Assembly (NCBI GenBank): GCA_947095535.1
Contig: OX352772.1
Coordinates: 183,824,240 to 183,888,239, forward strand
DNA length: 64,000 nt
Reading direction: 5' to 3'
DNA from: Poecilobothrus nobilitatus
Lineage: Eukaryota > Arthropoda > Insecta > Diptera > Dolichopodidae
Part shown: positions 10,193 through 21,372 of the stretch, piece after piece
Layout: each line of letters opens with the position of its first letter
Numbering within the stretch: position 1 is the first letter of the stretch
Made by a program: the position numbers and the translations under genes
Notes under the pieces: generated by a model
What the model was told of the DNA's origin: nothing
The model's database searches: none
The model's input: the letters and a program-made list of their open reading frames with translations, nothing else

Positions 10193-12613
10193 ATGAAAAC
10201 AATATAGGTGAACTCGACATTTTGTACTTGAACATCTGCAGCATAAGAAATAAATTGTTCGAACTTGAGATTCTTATAAATGAATATGAACCAGTTGATA
10301 TTGTAATAGTTACAGAAGTATGGTTATATGATAGTGAGATTAGAATCTTTAACTTACCTAAATTTAAAGCAGTATACAACTGTAGGAATAAAAAGAGAGG
10401 AGGGGGAACAGTAATTTTTATAAAAAATAATATTAATTTTAATGAAATAGTTAAGGAAGAAAAATACAATTTAAAAATTGCTGAAATTCAAGACACTCGG
10501 CCTAAAATTAAAATAGGTGCGTTTTATAAAGCCCCAAATGAGAACACTATGCAATTTATCGAACATATGGAAAAAAAATTGGAGAAACAATCAAACTGCA
10601 TCTTTTTTGCTAATACTAATATCAATCTTTTTAACAGCTCCAATTCTTTAATTGCGTATACAGATATGTTATCAACATCTGGGTATAACATTATCAACAA
10701 AATGCACAGCACAAGAGTTGCCGCTAATGCAAAAACCTTAATAGATCATATTTTGTCAAACTTAAGTGATAAATATAATATAACTTTCAAAATTAAAGAA
10801 AACAGTCTTTCTGATCATAAAGCATCTATAACTAAAATAAAAACTATCGATATTAAAAAGAAAACAATGAAAAAACAAATTATAAATAAAACCGATTATC
10901 AAAAATTTTATAACATAGTACAAATCCAAGAACAAAATAATAACTTAACAGATAATGATACATTGATTAAAATAATCCAGGATGCTAAAGAAGCCAGTAC
11001 GAAGAAAATTTTATTAAGAACTAGAAACAATAATTGGATAACGGCTAATATACTCAAAAAGATGAAAACAAGGCGCTCCTTATACGATGCTCATAAAAAA
11101 GACCCAACTAATAAAGTAAAAAAAGACAGATACGTGAAATGTAAAAAAGAAATGACTAAAATAATAAAAGAAGCCAAGCAAAGTCACATTAATAGCAGTA
11201 TTGAAAAGGCTGCAAACGACTCGAGAAAATTATGGAAAATCATCCACAATACAATTAAAAACAGTGAAGATACTATAAATGAAAATATTTGTAATATAAT
11301 ACAAGAAAATGGAAAAATTACAGTAACTGATAGAGAAAATGCTAATGCTATGAATAAATTTTTTGGAGAAATAGGAACACATATAGCGAATGGAATTAAT
11401 AAGTCGAATAAATCGAATGATAGAAGTGAAAACATTATCAAACCAAAAACGATTTATTTAAGTCCAGTCGATGAAAATGAGACTTTCAATATTATCAAAA
11501 ACTTAAACTGCAATGCTGCTGCAGGTTTAGATAATATAACAGTTAAAGATCTACAGATACTAGCGGAAATTCTAAAACAACCCATCACGCATATGATTAA
11601 TAAGTCCTTTGAAGAGGGAAAAATTCCTACATGCTTAAAGAAAGCGTTTATTATTCCTATTCATAAAAATGGCTCAAAATCTTTATGTGGCAATTATAGA
11701 CCAATTTCTATTTTGAACTCAATTTCAAAAATATATGAAAAAGCTATTAATAGAAGAATTAGACAGTTTATAAAAGATACGATCGGATTTGATCTCAATC
11801 AATATGAATTTTTAGAAAGTAGTGGTACTGAATCAGCAACTTCGGCTACATTAGAACAAATATACGATGCAATAGATGAAGGAATGTATGACGGTGCTAT
11901 GTTTGTAGACTTAACTAAAGCATTTGATGTTGTTAGTCACACAAAACTCCTTCACATTTTGAATAACATAGGAATTTGAGGTTTGTGTAACTCTTTAATA
12001 AAAGATTACTTATCAAATAGAACACATTGTGTTAAAATTAATAATACAATTACTGAAGAGCGATTATTACAGCGAGGGGTTCCACTAGGATCACTACTTG
12101 GCCCTTTATTATATCTTTTATACATAATGGATTTCCCAAAAAGTAAATTGACCTCACAATATATTATTTATGCGGACGACACAAATCTTATAGCTAAAGC
12201 ACAAACCTTAAGAGAGCTTGAAAACATAACAAATAATGATATGAGGATTTTTTCTGACTGGCTGGATGAGAAAGAACTTTGAATGCTAAGAAGACAAATT
12301 ATATAGTATTTAAAACTCCAAAAAAAAGCTACCGATTTACTTTGAAAAGTGCAAATACATTTATAAAATTGTAAACAATAATCTGAAATCAAATCTACAC
12401 ATAATGAGACAGGATGAGATACATAGCTACCAAACCAGAAACAGGAGAAATATCGTAGTACCAAAATCTAACACAACCATAAAACTTAAAAGTCTAAAAT
12501 GTAGTGCAATAAAATTATACAATTCTTTGCCAAATGAAATTAAAAGTAGCCTAAATATAGACATTTTTAAAAATAAACTTAAAAAATTTGTAAAGGAACT
12601 TTTATCAACTTAG
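10193..12613 (+). pseudogene. LINE B ORF2 (endonuclease plus RT), CR1-group, right copy
   Basis: This is the full-span ORF2, starting at ATG 10193 or just downstream. The endonuclease occupies about residues 1-210 and the Lys-rich linker about 210-440. RT follows, with NAAAGLDNIT, CGNYRPISILNSISKIYEKA, FVDLTKAFDVVSH, an in-frame TGA at 11977-11979, RGVPLGSLLGPLLY and the catalytic YIIYADDTNLIA box (near 12165). The frame is lost after 12282. Bases 12404-12613 encode the typical C-terminal end (IHSYQTRNRRN, KLYNSLPNEIK). Only about 120 bases separate the YADD region from this tail, so most of the RT thumb is deleted. Best assigned to the CR1 group from the C-terminal motif; the exact family is uncertain. 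Confidence 0.85.
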
Positions 12614-12825
12614 AATTAATAAATAATTACTTTTTTTTGTTTTAAATTATTATACAAATATAGCTTATTTCATTATTATATTTCATTATTAAATTTCAAT
12701 AGTAACTTTTATATGTATATTGTAATAAATTTTGAAATGTGATATAATTTTAATTTCTTATACATAATTTATATTGTAAATTATCTGAAATTAAATAAAA
12801 AAAAAAAGAATAAAACTTGAATTAA
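12614..12825 (+). other. 3' UTR and A-rich tail of LINE B
   Basis: Very A+T-rich sequence follows the ORF2 stop and ends in an A-rich stretch (near 12795-12820), consistent with the 3' end of an inserted LINE. LINE A coding sequence resumes immediately afterwards. Confidence 0.6.
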
Positions 12826-13275
12826 ATTCACATTTAGTTTCCGCAAAAAATAGCCTAAAGTATTTAGGTATTAATTTTAATAATTTATTCAAATTTAACA
12901 TGCTAAGAAAACTCTTACAAAAGCTATTAATACAACATCCAAATTGAAACCATTTTTAAGACATAGGGATTTATCTCAAAAACTAAACTTTTAATTTATA
13001 AACAAATTATAAGGCCTGTATTATGTTATGGGTTTCTAATTTGGTTTACATTATCACCTAGTTTAGCGCAAAAAATACAAATTTTTGAAAGAAAAATACT
13101 ACGAAATTGTACAAATAAATATTTTGAAAATGTAAATAAAAGGTATTCTATCAGATTCATATATGAGGCAGCCAACATTAAGCCTATAATATATTATGCG
13201 ACATTGTTAACTAAAATATATCTAGCTAAAACAGAAAATCATATTAATGTTTTAATCAAAAATATACATTACTAA
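12826..13275 (+). pseudogene. C-terminal RT part of LINE A, downstream of the LINE B insertion
   Basis: Translation gives NSLKYLGINFNN near the start, then an IRPVLCYGFLIW block and KIQIFERKILR, which are the conserved motifs after the FADD domain of Jockey/I-group RTs. This is the continuation of the RT interrupted near 7757, so LINE B (about 5.07 kb) is nested inside LINE A. Small stops and frame changes are present, and the end near 13275 is soft. Confidence 0.75.
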
Positions 13276-14105
13276 TATATATACATTACTGAAGATCACA
13301 TTACTGATACTATTAATCAGCATTATTATTTATCACCATTTGTTAAAAAAAAGAGAAAAAAGAGATAAATAAATAAAAAGACAAAAAAGAATTTTTATTA
13401 TATAGAAAACAAAGGAAATTGTTAAATTTAAAGAAAGAATTTACTTTATGTTAATTTTCAAATTGGATTTATGTATTTTTTATTTTATTTTATTTTTTTT
13501 TTGTTTTATTTATAATCTATTCAGCTTAAATCATAATTATATATTAGAAATACCGGGTGCAAGTAATTCTTAAAAGCGAAAATTACAAAATTGTAATACT
13601 ATTAAAATTAGAAGTAAAAGTTTAACAATGTTATCGTAAGAACGAAATGAAGAAAAAATTCAAAAGAACCATTAATCCAAACTATATACGTAGATTAGTA
13701 AATCTAATTGTTATTAGTTTTTAAGAAATGAAATATTGTAAAATATTGTAAAAGTAAAAATTGACACAATAAAGTTACTATTAACTACTATTAACTAACT
13801 ATACAAATAATTATTATGTAGAAGTTAATTTTTCACCAGTTTGCCAAAAATTTTAAAATAAAAAATAATAAAAACTTTATAAAAATGATAAGCCAAATTA
13901 TTTTGATTTTAATACAATTTATTTATTACTTTACTTTTTGGTAGTCAAAAACTAATTAATTCTTAGAAATTAAATTTTACATTAATTTAGACGTTCTACC
14001 TGAATTTCTGCTGACCTGGACACATGTTATTTGCGCGTGAATTTAATTGTTGGGAAATAATTTTAAACTGGTTTCCCAGAGTACTTTGATGATTTGACAG
14101 GTTAA
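13276..14105. other. A+T-rich stretch without a recognisable gene
   Basis: I see no coding potential beyond possible 3' UTR of LINE A at the left edge. It contains T- and A-runs and ends at the env-like fragment. Confidence 0.5.
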
Positions 14106-14205
14106 TTAATTGAATAAAAAAATTGTGAAAATTAAAAATTGTGGATATGAAATTTGAGTAGAAAATTTAAAAGTTGTTAACTCTTCCCCTCTTAAATATC
14201 GGATG
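14106..14205 (-). pseudogene. C-terminal end of an env-like gene, left of the Polinton
   Basis: On the minus strand this encodes an EDIRYLRGEELTT-type ending followed by a stop at 14106-14108. It resembles the C-terminal end of insect errantivirus-type genes. Together with the minus-strand fragment at 26544-27000 it suggests the Polinton landed inside an older env-like gene. The assignment rests on short motifs only. Confidence 0.35.
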
Positions 14206-14210
14206 TCCTC

Positions 14211-14709
14211 ATAAGCCCACCTAGTTTTTAATAAACCATATCGCAGCCCACGAAAATTAACCTATATTTGAATGACCTTAAGTTTTAGAGAAACCGGAAG
14301 TGTTGTGACCTGGTTCTGTTAGAAGTTGGGGTAAAACAAGTCTTTTAGAGCTCTTTGATTGTATATTATAATAGGTCAACATGAAAATAGTTAGCAAAAC
14401 TATTATATGTAAATATTAAAGCACGTGTTATTTAATGTTGGTGAACTAGTTTTAAAGTGTATCTTTAAGGAATGCGTGTTTTTTTTTGTCTTGGTTTACT
14501 ATAGGAAGAAATACAAAATAACAATTAGCATCTTCGTTTTTTTTTTTTTAGCAGAATATCTGGTTTAGATTACTATGTAGTATTTTAAAAAGGTAGAAAA
14601 AGAAAGAGGCAAGAAAAGTTGAATGCAAATAGATTGGTATAGTATAGTATAGTAGAATATATATCTACATATATATGTTGCATATAAAAAGGTTAAAAAG
14701 AAATTCAAA
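14211..14709. repeat. Left terminal inverted repeat of the Polinton
   Basis: It is the reverse complement of 26046-26567, matching over nearly its full length, for example CCTAGTTTTTAATAAACC at the outer end and ATATATGTTGCATATAAAAA near the inner end. Relative to the right TIR it lacks about 10 bases (TATCGCACGA) just after ATAAGCCCA. A weaker copy of an internal segment (AATTAGCATC then TCTGG then AAAAAGGTA) follows at 14715-14815, so the terminal region is itself partly repeated. Confidence 0.93.
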
Positions 14710-15478
14710 ATAGAAATTAGCATCCACATGTACCTTTTCCTTTTTTTCGTTTGATTAAATCTGGTTTTGTTTACAATATTTGTATATTATTTTAGATACA
14801 AAAAAAGGTAAAAGAATAAATTGAATTATCAAGATAAATTTATTAAGAATATATTGCATTCTTAAATTTCTGAATACCTGGTATAGGATGGCTTGTATGT
14901 TATGAAATTAGAAGGTCAAAACAAAAAGGAAAATCAAAAGGGTATTAATTTCTATGTAGAAAATTCTAAAATAGAAACTATGTAATCAGAAGATTTAAAT
15001 TGAAATTTGTAATTATGTCATACAGATGGTAGACAAATTACGTTTTCGTTATGTATTAAGTTGAGTATGCTTATTTTTTCTAATTTTCATTTTAATATAA
15101 TAATTAGGTGATACGATATATAATAGTACATTGCCTACTTATATTGAATCATCAATTCTAATTTTTTTTTTTTTTTTTATATGACTCTCTAAAATAGTCA
15201 AATACCTCTCACAGAGCTAAAACTGAAAAGCCTGAGAAAAAATGTAAATAAAATGCAAACGTTTTTTATTAAATATAAGTAATTTCTTTTTCTTTATTAA
15301 ACATTTTTTTTTAAACATCCATTATTTATAATTAAAATATATAATCTAAATAGCTGTAAAAAAAAAGGAAAATTTAAAAGCAAAAAAAAAGTGTAAACAA
15401 GTAAAATACACAATTTTGTTTTTTTTTATTCAATTTTTTTTTTATTTATTAATTTTATTTTTATTACAATTTTATTGG

Positions 15479-15996
15479 TTAATTGCTTGTTTCATCAAGC
15501 AGTTTTAAATTTTCAGTGCTATCTCTAATTAAATAGAGATCGCCTTTTAGAATTTCCTCCCGGAATTCCTCATCTTCGAATAGGTCCAGATAGGTTTTTG
15601 GTATGAAAATTATGTAATTTTCTATTTCAAAAACCCAAGACAGTCCTTTAACTGTTTGTAATAGTCTAACTTTTTTAATTGTATAGAGCGCATCTGGCTC
15701 CATATCTTTTACCTTTAAAAAAGTTTTTCTTTTTATTTTTGCATTAAATGATTCCAAACATCTTTTTTTTTTTGGTTGCTCATATGATTGGTGTTGTTCG
15801 TATTGTTGTTGTTGTTGGGATTGTTGCTGGTGCTGTAATTGTTGCTGGTGCTGTGATGCTTATTGGTGTTGAGGTTGTTGCTGATGCTGGGATTTCTTTC
15901 TCTTCGGTGGAAGCACAACCTGTGTTGGTTGTGTAAAGAAAAATATGTATTCAGTCTTGTTGTCCATGCTTGATTATGTTGTTTACTTTGCTTCAT
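15479..15996 (-). pseudogene. Small Polinton protein: Asn/His-rich N-terminus plus conserved-looking C-terminal domain
   Basis: Two overlapping minus-strand frames make one likely gene. The upstream frame (15996-15733) has an ATG start and an Asn/Ser/His-rich low-complexity region. The downstream frame (about 15775-15479) encodes a compact 90-residue domain with DALYTIKKVRLLQTVKG and VFEIENYIIFIPKTY. The frames meet in an 11-A homopolymer (15763-15773 on the plus strand is T11), where a one-base change would join them. The C-terminal domain resembles small proteins I associate with Polinton-like and other insect mobile DNAs, possibly an OB-fold-like binding protein, but I cannot confirm the function. 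The ATG-less start of the downstream piece supports a frameshift rather than a separate gene. Confidence 0.5.
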
Positions 15997-16130
15997 TTTA
16001 AGTAAGACTATGATTTCTTCTATAAAATTCTGCAGTATTTATATTAAATAAAATTGTTAGAAATCTATAGAATTTACCAAAGCATATTAATTAAAATTTT
16101 AATTTATTGTAACTGCTTTCGGCTTCATAA

Positions 16131-16545
16131 ATCAAACTACATTGTTGAAATATTTTCTATTTCAAAGAAAGATTCAAAAAGATATAGGTAGTTTTAATTA
16201 GAAAAAAAAGGAAGATATAATTTATTAAAAATACAATGTTGCAAATACTTTGTTTTAAGATAGGTGTTTACTGTAAAAACAAAATATTTGTGTTTAAACC
16301 TGAATTTATTCTATAAATTCCTTTTCGATAATTTATATCAAACTACATTGTTGAAATATTTTCTATTTCAAAGAACGATTCAAAAAGATGTAGGTAGTTT
16401 TAATTGGAAAAAAAAGGAAGATATAATTTATTAAAAATACAATGTTGCAAATACTTTGTTTGAAGATAGGTGTTTACTGTAAAAACAAAATATTTGTTTT
16501 TAAACCTGAATTTATTCTATAAATTCCTTTTCGATAATTTATATC
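16131..16545. repeat. 206-bp tandem dimer upstream of the Polinton polymerase
   Basis: ATCAAACTACATTGTTG begins units at 16131 and 16337, and the units match closely to about 16545, where a third unit starts and diverges (ATCAAATGTAATTG). It is noncoding and lies 0.2-0.6 kb upstream of the polymerase start. Confidence 0.9.
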
Positions 16546-16768
16546 AAATGTAATTGCATGCAATATATACAATCTACTAACGTATATTTATTTAACATTG
16601 AATTTATTGTAATTACTTTTTTAGAATTCATACATCTTACAAACATTGTTGCAAATATTTGCTTGAAGAAATTTTTTTTTAATCTAAAAACGAAATATTT
16701 GAATTAGTTTTGGTCAGTTTGGTCAAATAGCTGCAGCAAGCGACTCAATACAAAAAAAAAAATAAAAA

Positions 16769-19049
16769 ATGTCAAAAAAAATTTTATTAGAAAGATTTTT
16801 TAATCATTCACCGGAGATAGAATCATTTCCTTATAGGATTGAAAATGATTCAGCATCAGTAGTCAAACGTTTTAACGTACGCGGACGTAAAGTCAAGTTT
16901 ATAATTAATTCAGTTCCTAATAAAGTAGAACCGGTTAACTGGATAAAAAACGCATTGTATAAAATAATTCAAGATGTTACAAATGATTTGCACCCTCTAG
17001 ATAAGGTAGGATTAACATTCTGTGGAGAAAGCTTTCAGCAACATGGTCCTGGATGGCTAAGTTTTAGAAATGCAGGCGATCTAACATTTTCTGATGTATG
17101 GGAAATGATATCAAAAATTTTTCAAAGTAATTTTGAAGGTAACTACTAAATAAATACTTCATTATTATTTTTATTATTAATACTTTTATTTTGTTTTTAT
17201 GTTACAGGTTTAAGCACAGATACATTTTGTCTTTCAGTTACTTTTGTAAGGCTACCATTTGGGAGAGGAAGATCACAAAAATATTCATCATATGATGAGG
17301 AAAGCTTAAAACGAAATGGAATAATTTGCATTAAAAACAAAAACAATTTATGTCTACCTCAGGCCTTAATTGTGGCAATATCACAAACTAAAAATGATAA
17401 GAACTACAAACACAAAATTCGTAATGATACAGGAAAATTACAAACTTTAAAATCTATCGAACTAACTAAAAATGCAGGAGTAAAAATTCCAAATAAAGGT
17501 TGTGGAATACAGGAACTCAAAAAGTTTCAAGAATATTTGAAAAATTATAAAATTGTTGTGTAGAAATGGCGAACAAGAGGCAGAGAGGTAATATTTGAAG
17601 GAATTGGAACTGAAAAACGGCTAAATTTGTTGTTTTATGAAAATCACTACAACGTAATAAAATTGCTGACTGCAACCTTTTACGCCAGTTATTATTGTGA
17701 AGATTGACACATTCCATACAACAACAAAAGTAATCATAGATGCACAGGAACATGTCCATGCTGTCAAAATTCTCCACCATGTCTTAATAATTTAAAACAA
17801 ATTTTATGCAATGATTGTAATCATAGGGCGTCAAGTTCAAAACGCAACAGTATTTGTGACGAAGTTAAAAAATGTTTGTCTTGCTTAAAACTTTATAGAG
17901 CCGACAGAAAGCATGTATGTGGTGAATACTTTTGCAAGATTTGCAGTAACTATATTCCTGAGAATCACGAATGATTTATTCAACAAAACAAAAATCAACC
18001 TAAACTAAAAAATTTTATTTATATATTTTACGATTTGGAAACACAACAAGAAAAAGCTTTTGGAGAAAAGTACATAAGAGGCATTCTATCTGATATTAAA
18101 CTACATGAACCAAATTTGTGTGTTTTCGAGCAAAGATGTGACGCATGTATTTCGTTGTCCTCGTTATATTTTTGTAAAACATGTAAATTTAGAAGAATAG
18201 GAATAAAAGAGGGAAATATTATAGAGCAATTTCTGATGTGCATAATGGAGATAAGAAAAGAATTCAAAACTGTCGTGGTAATAGCACATAATGGACAATC
18301 TTTTGACCATCAATTTATTTTAAATATTATATTAGAAAAAACCTCTTTAAAAACTAAACTAATTATGCGAGGTTCAAAAATTATCATGATGTTATTAGAT
18401 AACATAAAATTTATAGATTCAATTAATTACTTTGCAATGGCATTATCAAAATCACCAAAGGCTTTTGATGTACAAATTGATTTGAAAAAAGGATATTTCC
18501 CGCATCTCTTCAATACAACGGAAAATAAAAATTATATTGGACCATTACCACCTGTTGAATATTATAACCCAGATACCATGAAAACTAACGAACGTGAAGT
18601 ATTTCTGAAATGGTATGAAGATCACAAAAATGATGAATTCTATATGGAAAATGATATTGTAAAATATTGTATAAATGACGTAGCAATACTAATACAATCA
18701 TGCTTCAAGTTCAGAGAATTTTTCTTGGAGAATGTAACGTTGAACCTTTTCTAGAGGCCACAACTATAGCGTCTGCTTGTAATCTTGCATTTAGACGTAA
18801 TTTTTTAAAACCAGATACGATTGGTTTAATACCCAAAAACGGGTATAGGTATTCAGATAACCAATCAAAGGCAGCTAGCTATTCAATGGTTGGTTTGGGA
18901 GGAGGAAAAACGGAATATTAACATTAGACATGCTGCTAAAGAAAAAGAAGCTGTCGTAGCCGGTGTAAAAGTTGATGGTTTTTGTTCAGAAACTAATCAA
19001 GTTTTTGAATTTTATGAATGTTATTATCACGATCATCCTAACGATTAAA
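16769..19049 (+). pseudogene. pPolB: Polinton protein-primed DNA polymerase B (N-terminal and exonuclease part)
   Basis: Starts at ATG 16769. A 69-base GT-AG intron (17139-17207) joins the first exon in frame to the next. The downstream frame is continuous to about 18754 except for three stops (17561-17563, 17705-17707, 17972-17974). A Cys-rich zinc region (CTGTCPCCQNSPPC and following cysteines, about 17740-17970) precedes the 3'-5' exonuclease. Exonuclease motifs are intact: IFYDLETQQ (near 18027), IAHNGQSFDHQFI (near 18281) and YCINDVAIL (near 18665). Two frame changes near 18720 and 18920 follow; the match ends after GVKVDGFC and YYHDHP. The catalytic palm (DTDS-type motif) is absent, deleted at about 19047. 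It would replicate the element using a terminal protein primer, but this copy cannot. Confidence 0.9.
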
Positions 19050-19460
19050 TCGTTCAACAATTGATGCTTTTAATTCACTGTATGTATGATAGTGATTGAT
19101 TATTTTTTCTCTCATGTAGTTTTGGAATTGTGAATTGAAAAACTCTTTGCCTTGATCAGAGTGAATATTTTTGGGTATAACTTTAGCGCACTCAAAAATT
19201 GATTTCAGGGCATTTAAAACATTTTCAGCATTCTATGTTTTTACAGGTTCAGCATATGCGTATTTAGAAAATATATCTATGACAGTTAACATGTATTTAA
19301 CGCCATTATTAAACTTTGCGTATGGTATCATTTCAACTAAATCAATTTGCCAAGTATCATTTAAACCTCTTTGTAAGTATATCCTTTGTAGTATATCCTT
19401 CTAGGATATCTACGCCTTGCTGGTCTATGAATTTCCTTTACAATTTGAGCTTTTGATATT
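19045..19460 (-). pseudogene. Polinton retrovirus-like (DDE) integrase, truncated and frameshifted
   Basis: On the minus strand the reading includes HRPARRRYPRR, then WQIDLVEMIPYAK (first catalytic Asp), LTVIDIFSKYAYAEPVKT interrupted by a stop, IHSDQGKEFFNSQ (second Asp) and SIVERFNR (third acidic residue). This order is the DDE core of Polinton integrases, which insert the linear element into host DNA. A short duplicated stretch near 19370-19410 breaks the frame. The gene ends abruptly at about 19045 where it abuts the truncated polymerase, so the C-terminal part is deleted. Stops plus truncation make it inactive. Confidence 0.88.
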
Positions 19461-19775
19461 ATGCTTATACCATTTAAGTAACTTTTCTAATTCTTTGTTA
19501 TATTTTTCTACAAAATAGCATTCACAAGTGTCAGGGCCTGACGTACAATTATTATAAGCCCAAGGACAGCAACTAAAATGTGTACCATATTTTGAACTGT
19601 ACTGTTCTTTACCAACAAATTTTTCTAAATAATTGTATAAATTGGAAATATAAGTTTTGTGTTCATCTAATAATGTAAATGAGTATTTTCTAAGAAGTCT
19701 TTCACATCCATTCTTAAAATAAATACCAATAAAGATAATACATTCTTTTTATACCTTTTCAAAATTTGAATTTTT
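19440..19775 (-). pseudogene. Cys-rich reading upstream of the integrase, unrecognised
   Basis: A minus-strand frame overlaps the integrase start and encodes FKNGCERLLRKYSF, YLEKFVGKEQYSSKYG and a cysteine cluster (SCCPWAYNNC then GPDTCEC). No clear ATG is seen. It could be the N-terminal region of the integrase in another frame or a separate small Polinton protein. I do not recognise it. Confidence 0.35.
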
Positions 19776-19879
19776 ATTCAGTCAGTTGTCAGTTCTAATC
19801 TTAGTAACACTGCAAATTAATAAAAAAAAATACTTAATTTTCTCAAAAAGTCTGGTTATTCAACATTTTAACATTTCAA

Positions 19880-20071
19880 ATGGACAGTAATTTTGTAGAA
19901 AGAGGGCAAGTTTCTGAATCTTTGGACAATGATAAAGAGAATTTGCAACCAACCACATTATATCCGTATTATTGTAGATGTTTAATATTATTTTTTACAT
20001 TTTTGTTTATTTATTGTGCTGTTTTTGCTATTGCCATATTTTATTGTAATTGTAAAAACAAAAGTAAATAA
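19880..20071 (+). CDS. Small single-pass membrane protein of the Polinton
   Basis: This is an intact 63-residue ORF from ATG to TAA. It has an acidic, polar N-terminus (about 30 residues), then Cys/Tyr residues and one strongly hydrophobic segment (LILFFTFLFIYCAVFAIAIF, about residues 35-54) followed by a short basic tail. It has no signal-peptide character at the N-terminus, so it would be a C-terminally anchored or single-span protein. An AATAAA signal follows at 20069-20074. Small membrane proteins occur in Polinton-like elements, but I cannot name this one. Confidence 0.5.
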   Translation: MDSNFVERGQVSESLDNDKENLQPTTLYPYYCRCLILFFTFLFIYCAVFAIAIFYCNCKNKSK

Positions 20072-20117
20072 AGTTTATTTAAACTTTTTTATTATAAATT
20101 TATTTTACAGTTTAATC

Positions 20118-20639
20118 TTATTCTAACATTTTATTCTCTTGATTTATATTTAAATATTTATCTATTAATTCTTTTAATAAAAATGGAATCTCAAAAAATA
20201 ATCTAGAATAATTACATTGAACATTAAACCGGTTTAATGGAATGTATATTTCATCTTTTAATATAGTTTGCTGGTTTTCCACACACGTTCTAATATATTT
20301 TCTTACGTATTCTTTTACACATCCTTCAGCATTTTTGTTGTAAACCATTACTAAGTGGATAAAATTAAATAGATTACGAAATTTATCAATTTCCTCATCT
20401 TTTAGTACAAATGACCGTGGTTTTCCAGCTTTTATACCAAATTGTAAGCAGAAAACTTTATTTTTAGGATGTAGATGATATTGCTGATAAAATTCCAACC
20501 AATCTTCATAATTAATAAACATTAATTTTTTCCCAATGCGGTGTAATGAAATTGTTACTTTTATTAATTCTGTATGAAAACCAACAACAATTTTTACCAT
20601 GTGTGCTTCGTTTAAAAAGTAGGTATAGGTCAATAACAT
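20118..20639 (-). CDS. Uncharacterised Polinton protein, 173 residues
   Basis: This is an intact minus-strand ORF within the Polinton between the integrase side and the capsid genes. The protein is mixed alpha/beta in appearance with a Lys-rich middle; recognisable features include KVFCLQFGIKAGKPRSF and ENQQTILKDEIYIPLNRF. There are no membrane segments. An internal ATG (14th codon) could be the true start. I do not recognise the family. Intactness inside an otherwise broken element may be chance or may mean less time under decay. Confidence 0.5.
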   Translation of the reverse strand: MLLTYTYFLNEAHMVKIVVGFHTELIKVTISLHRIGKKLMFINYEDWLEFYQQYHLHPKNKVFCLQFGIKAGKPRSFVLKDEEIDKFRNLFNFIHLVMVYNKNAEGCVKEYVRKYIRTCVENQQTILKDEIYIPLNRFNVQCNYSRLFFEIPFLLKELIDKYLNINQENKMLE

Positions 20640-20917
20640 ATTGTATATGATACTATTCCTCTCACAGTTGTTTTAAAATGAGTTAAAAAACCGCAATATT
20701 TTAGATATATATATTTATATTTTTTCTTTAGAAACACAGCTCTGAATATACTTTTTCCCAAATATGCTGTTATAAAGTTTTAAAATTAGATTATCATTAT
20801 GGATATAACACTACTAAATTGTGTTAAAAATTTATTCATATTTATATTATTACACTTACACCTTTCAAAAATTTGTTTGGGTATTTGTTACATCTTAATA
20901 TATATTAGTTAAAGTAT

Positions 20918-21253
20918 TCATGAATCAAATTTACTTAAATCATACACTTTACTTATTTCGTTAATGTAATTTATTAAGAAATCTTTTTTTATTTTTTCAT
21001 TTGTTATAATAATATCAAATTTCTCCAATATCTCTCTAAGATCGTTATTTATTTTATTATTGTGAACAGTTCCAAAAGTATCATTTTCAAGATGATAATT
21101 TAAAAGTTCTGTTGTTGGAAATTTGTATGTAAACTCTTTTATTAATTTTTTACAAGGTTCTTTAATTCCAAGTAAGCAAATATCTTTCGCGAATAAGTTG
21201 TTTTTATTATCACAACAAAATGTTACATTTACAAGTGCACAGGTTAATGACAT
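20918..21253 (-). CDS. Uncharacterised Polinton protein, 111 residues
   Basis: This is an intact minus-strand ORF with an ATG start. It has Cys residues near the N-terminus (TCALVNVTFCC) and a Lys/Ile/Asn-rich C-terminus. It lies between the 173-residue gene and the major capsid gene, on the same strand as the virion genes. No motif was recognised. About 280 bases of noncoding A+T-rich sequence separate it from the upstream neighbour. Confidence 0.4.
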   Translation of the reverse strand: MSLTCALVNVTFCCDNKNNLFAKDICLLGIKEPCKKLIKEFTYKFPTTELLNYHLENDTFGTVHNNKINNDLREILEKFDIIITNEKIKKDFLINYINEISKVYDLSKFDS

Positions 21254-21372
21254 CTTAACAAATACTCAAATTCAAGTCTTAAGTAATCTATTTATAGATT
21301 TGTGAACACATTTCGATTTTTATCAATTTGTAAACTAGCATCAAATTCTCCATAAACTATAGCAGATAGAGT

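Noticed and set aside
14211..14230. 6-bp target-site duplication for the Polinton
   Set aside because: Several boundary choices were tested by eye (ending at ATAAGCCCA or at CTAG) and none gave matching flanks.
15748..15936. Plus-strand Val/Ala-rich ORF
   Set aside because: Antisense of the Asn/His-rich low-complexity part of the small Polinton gene.
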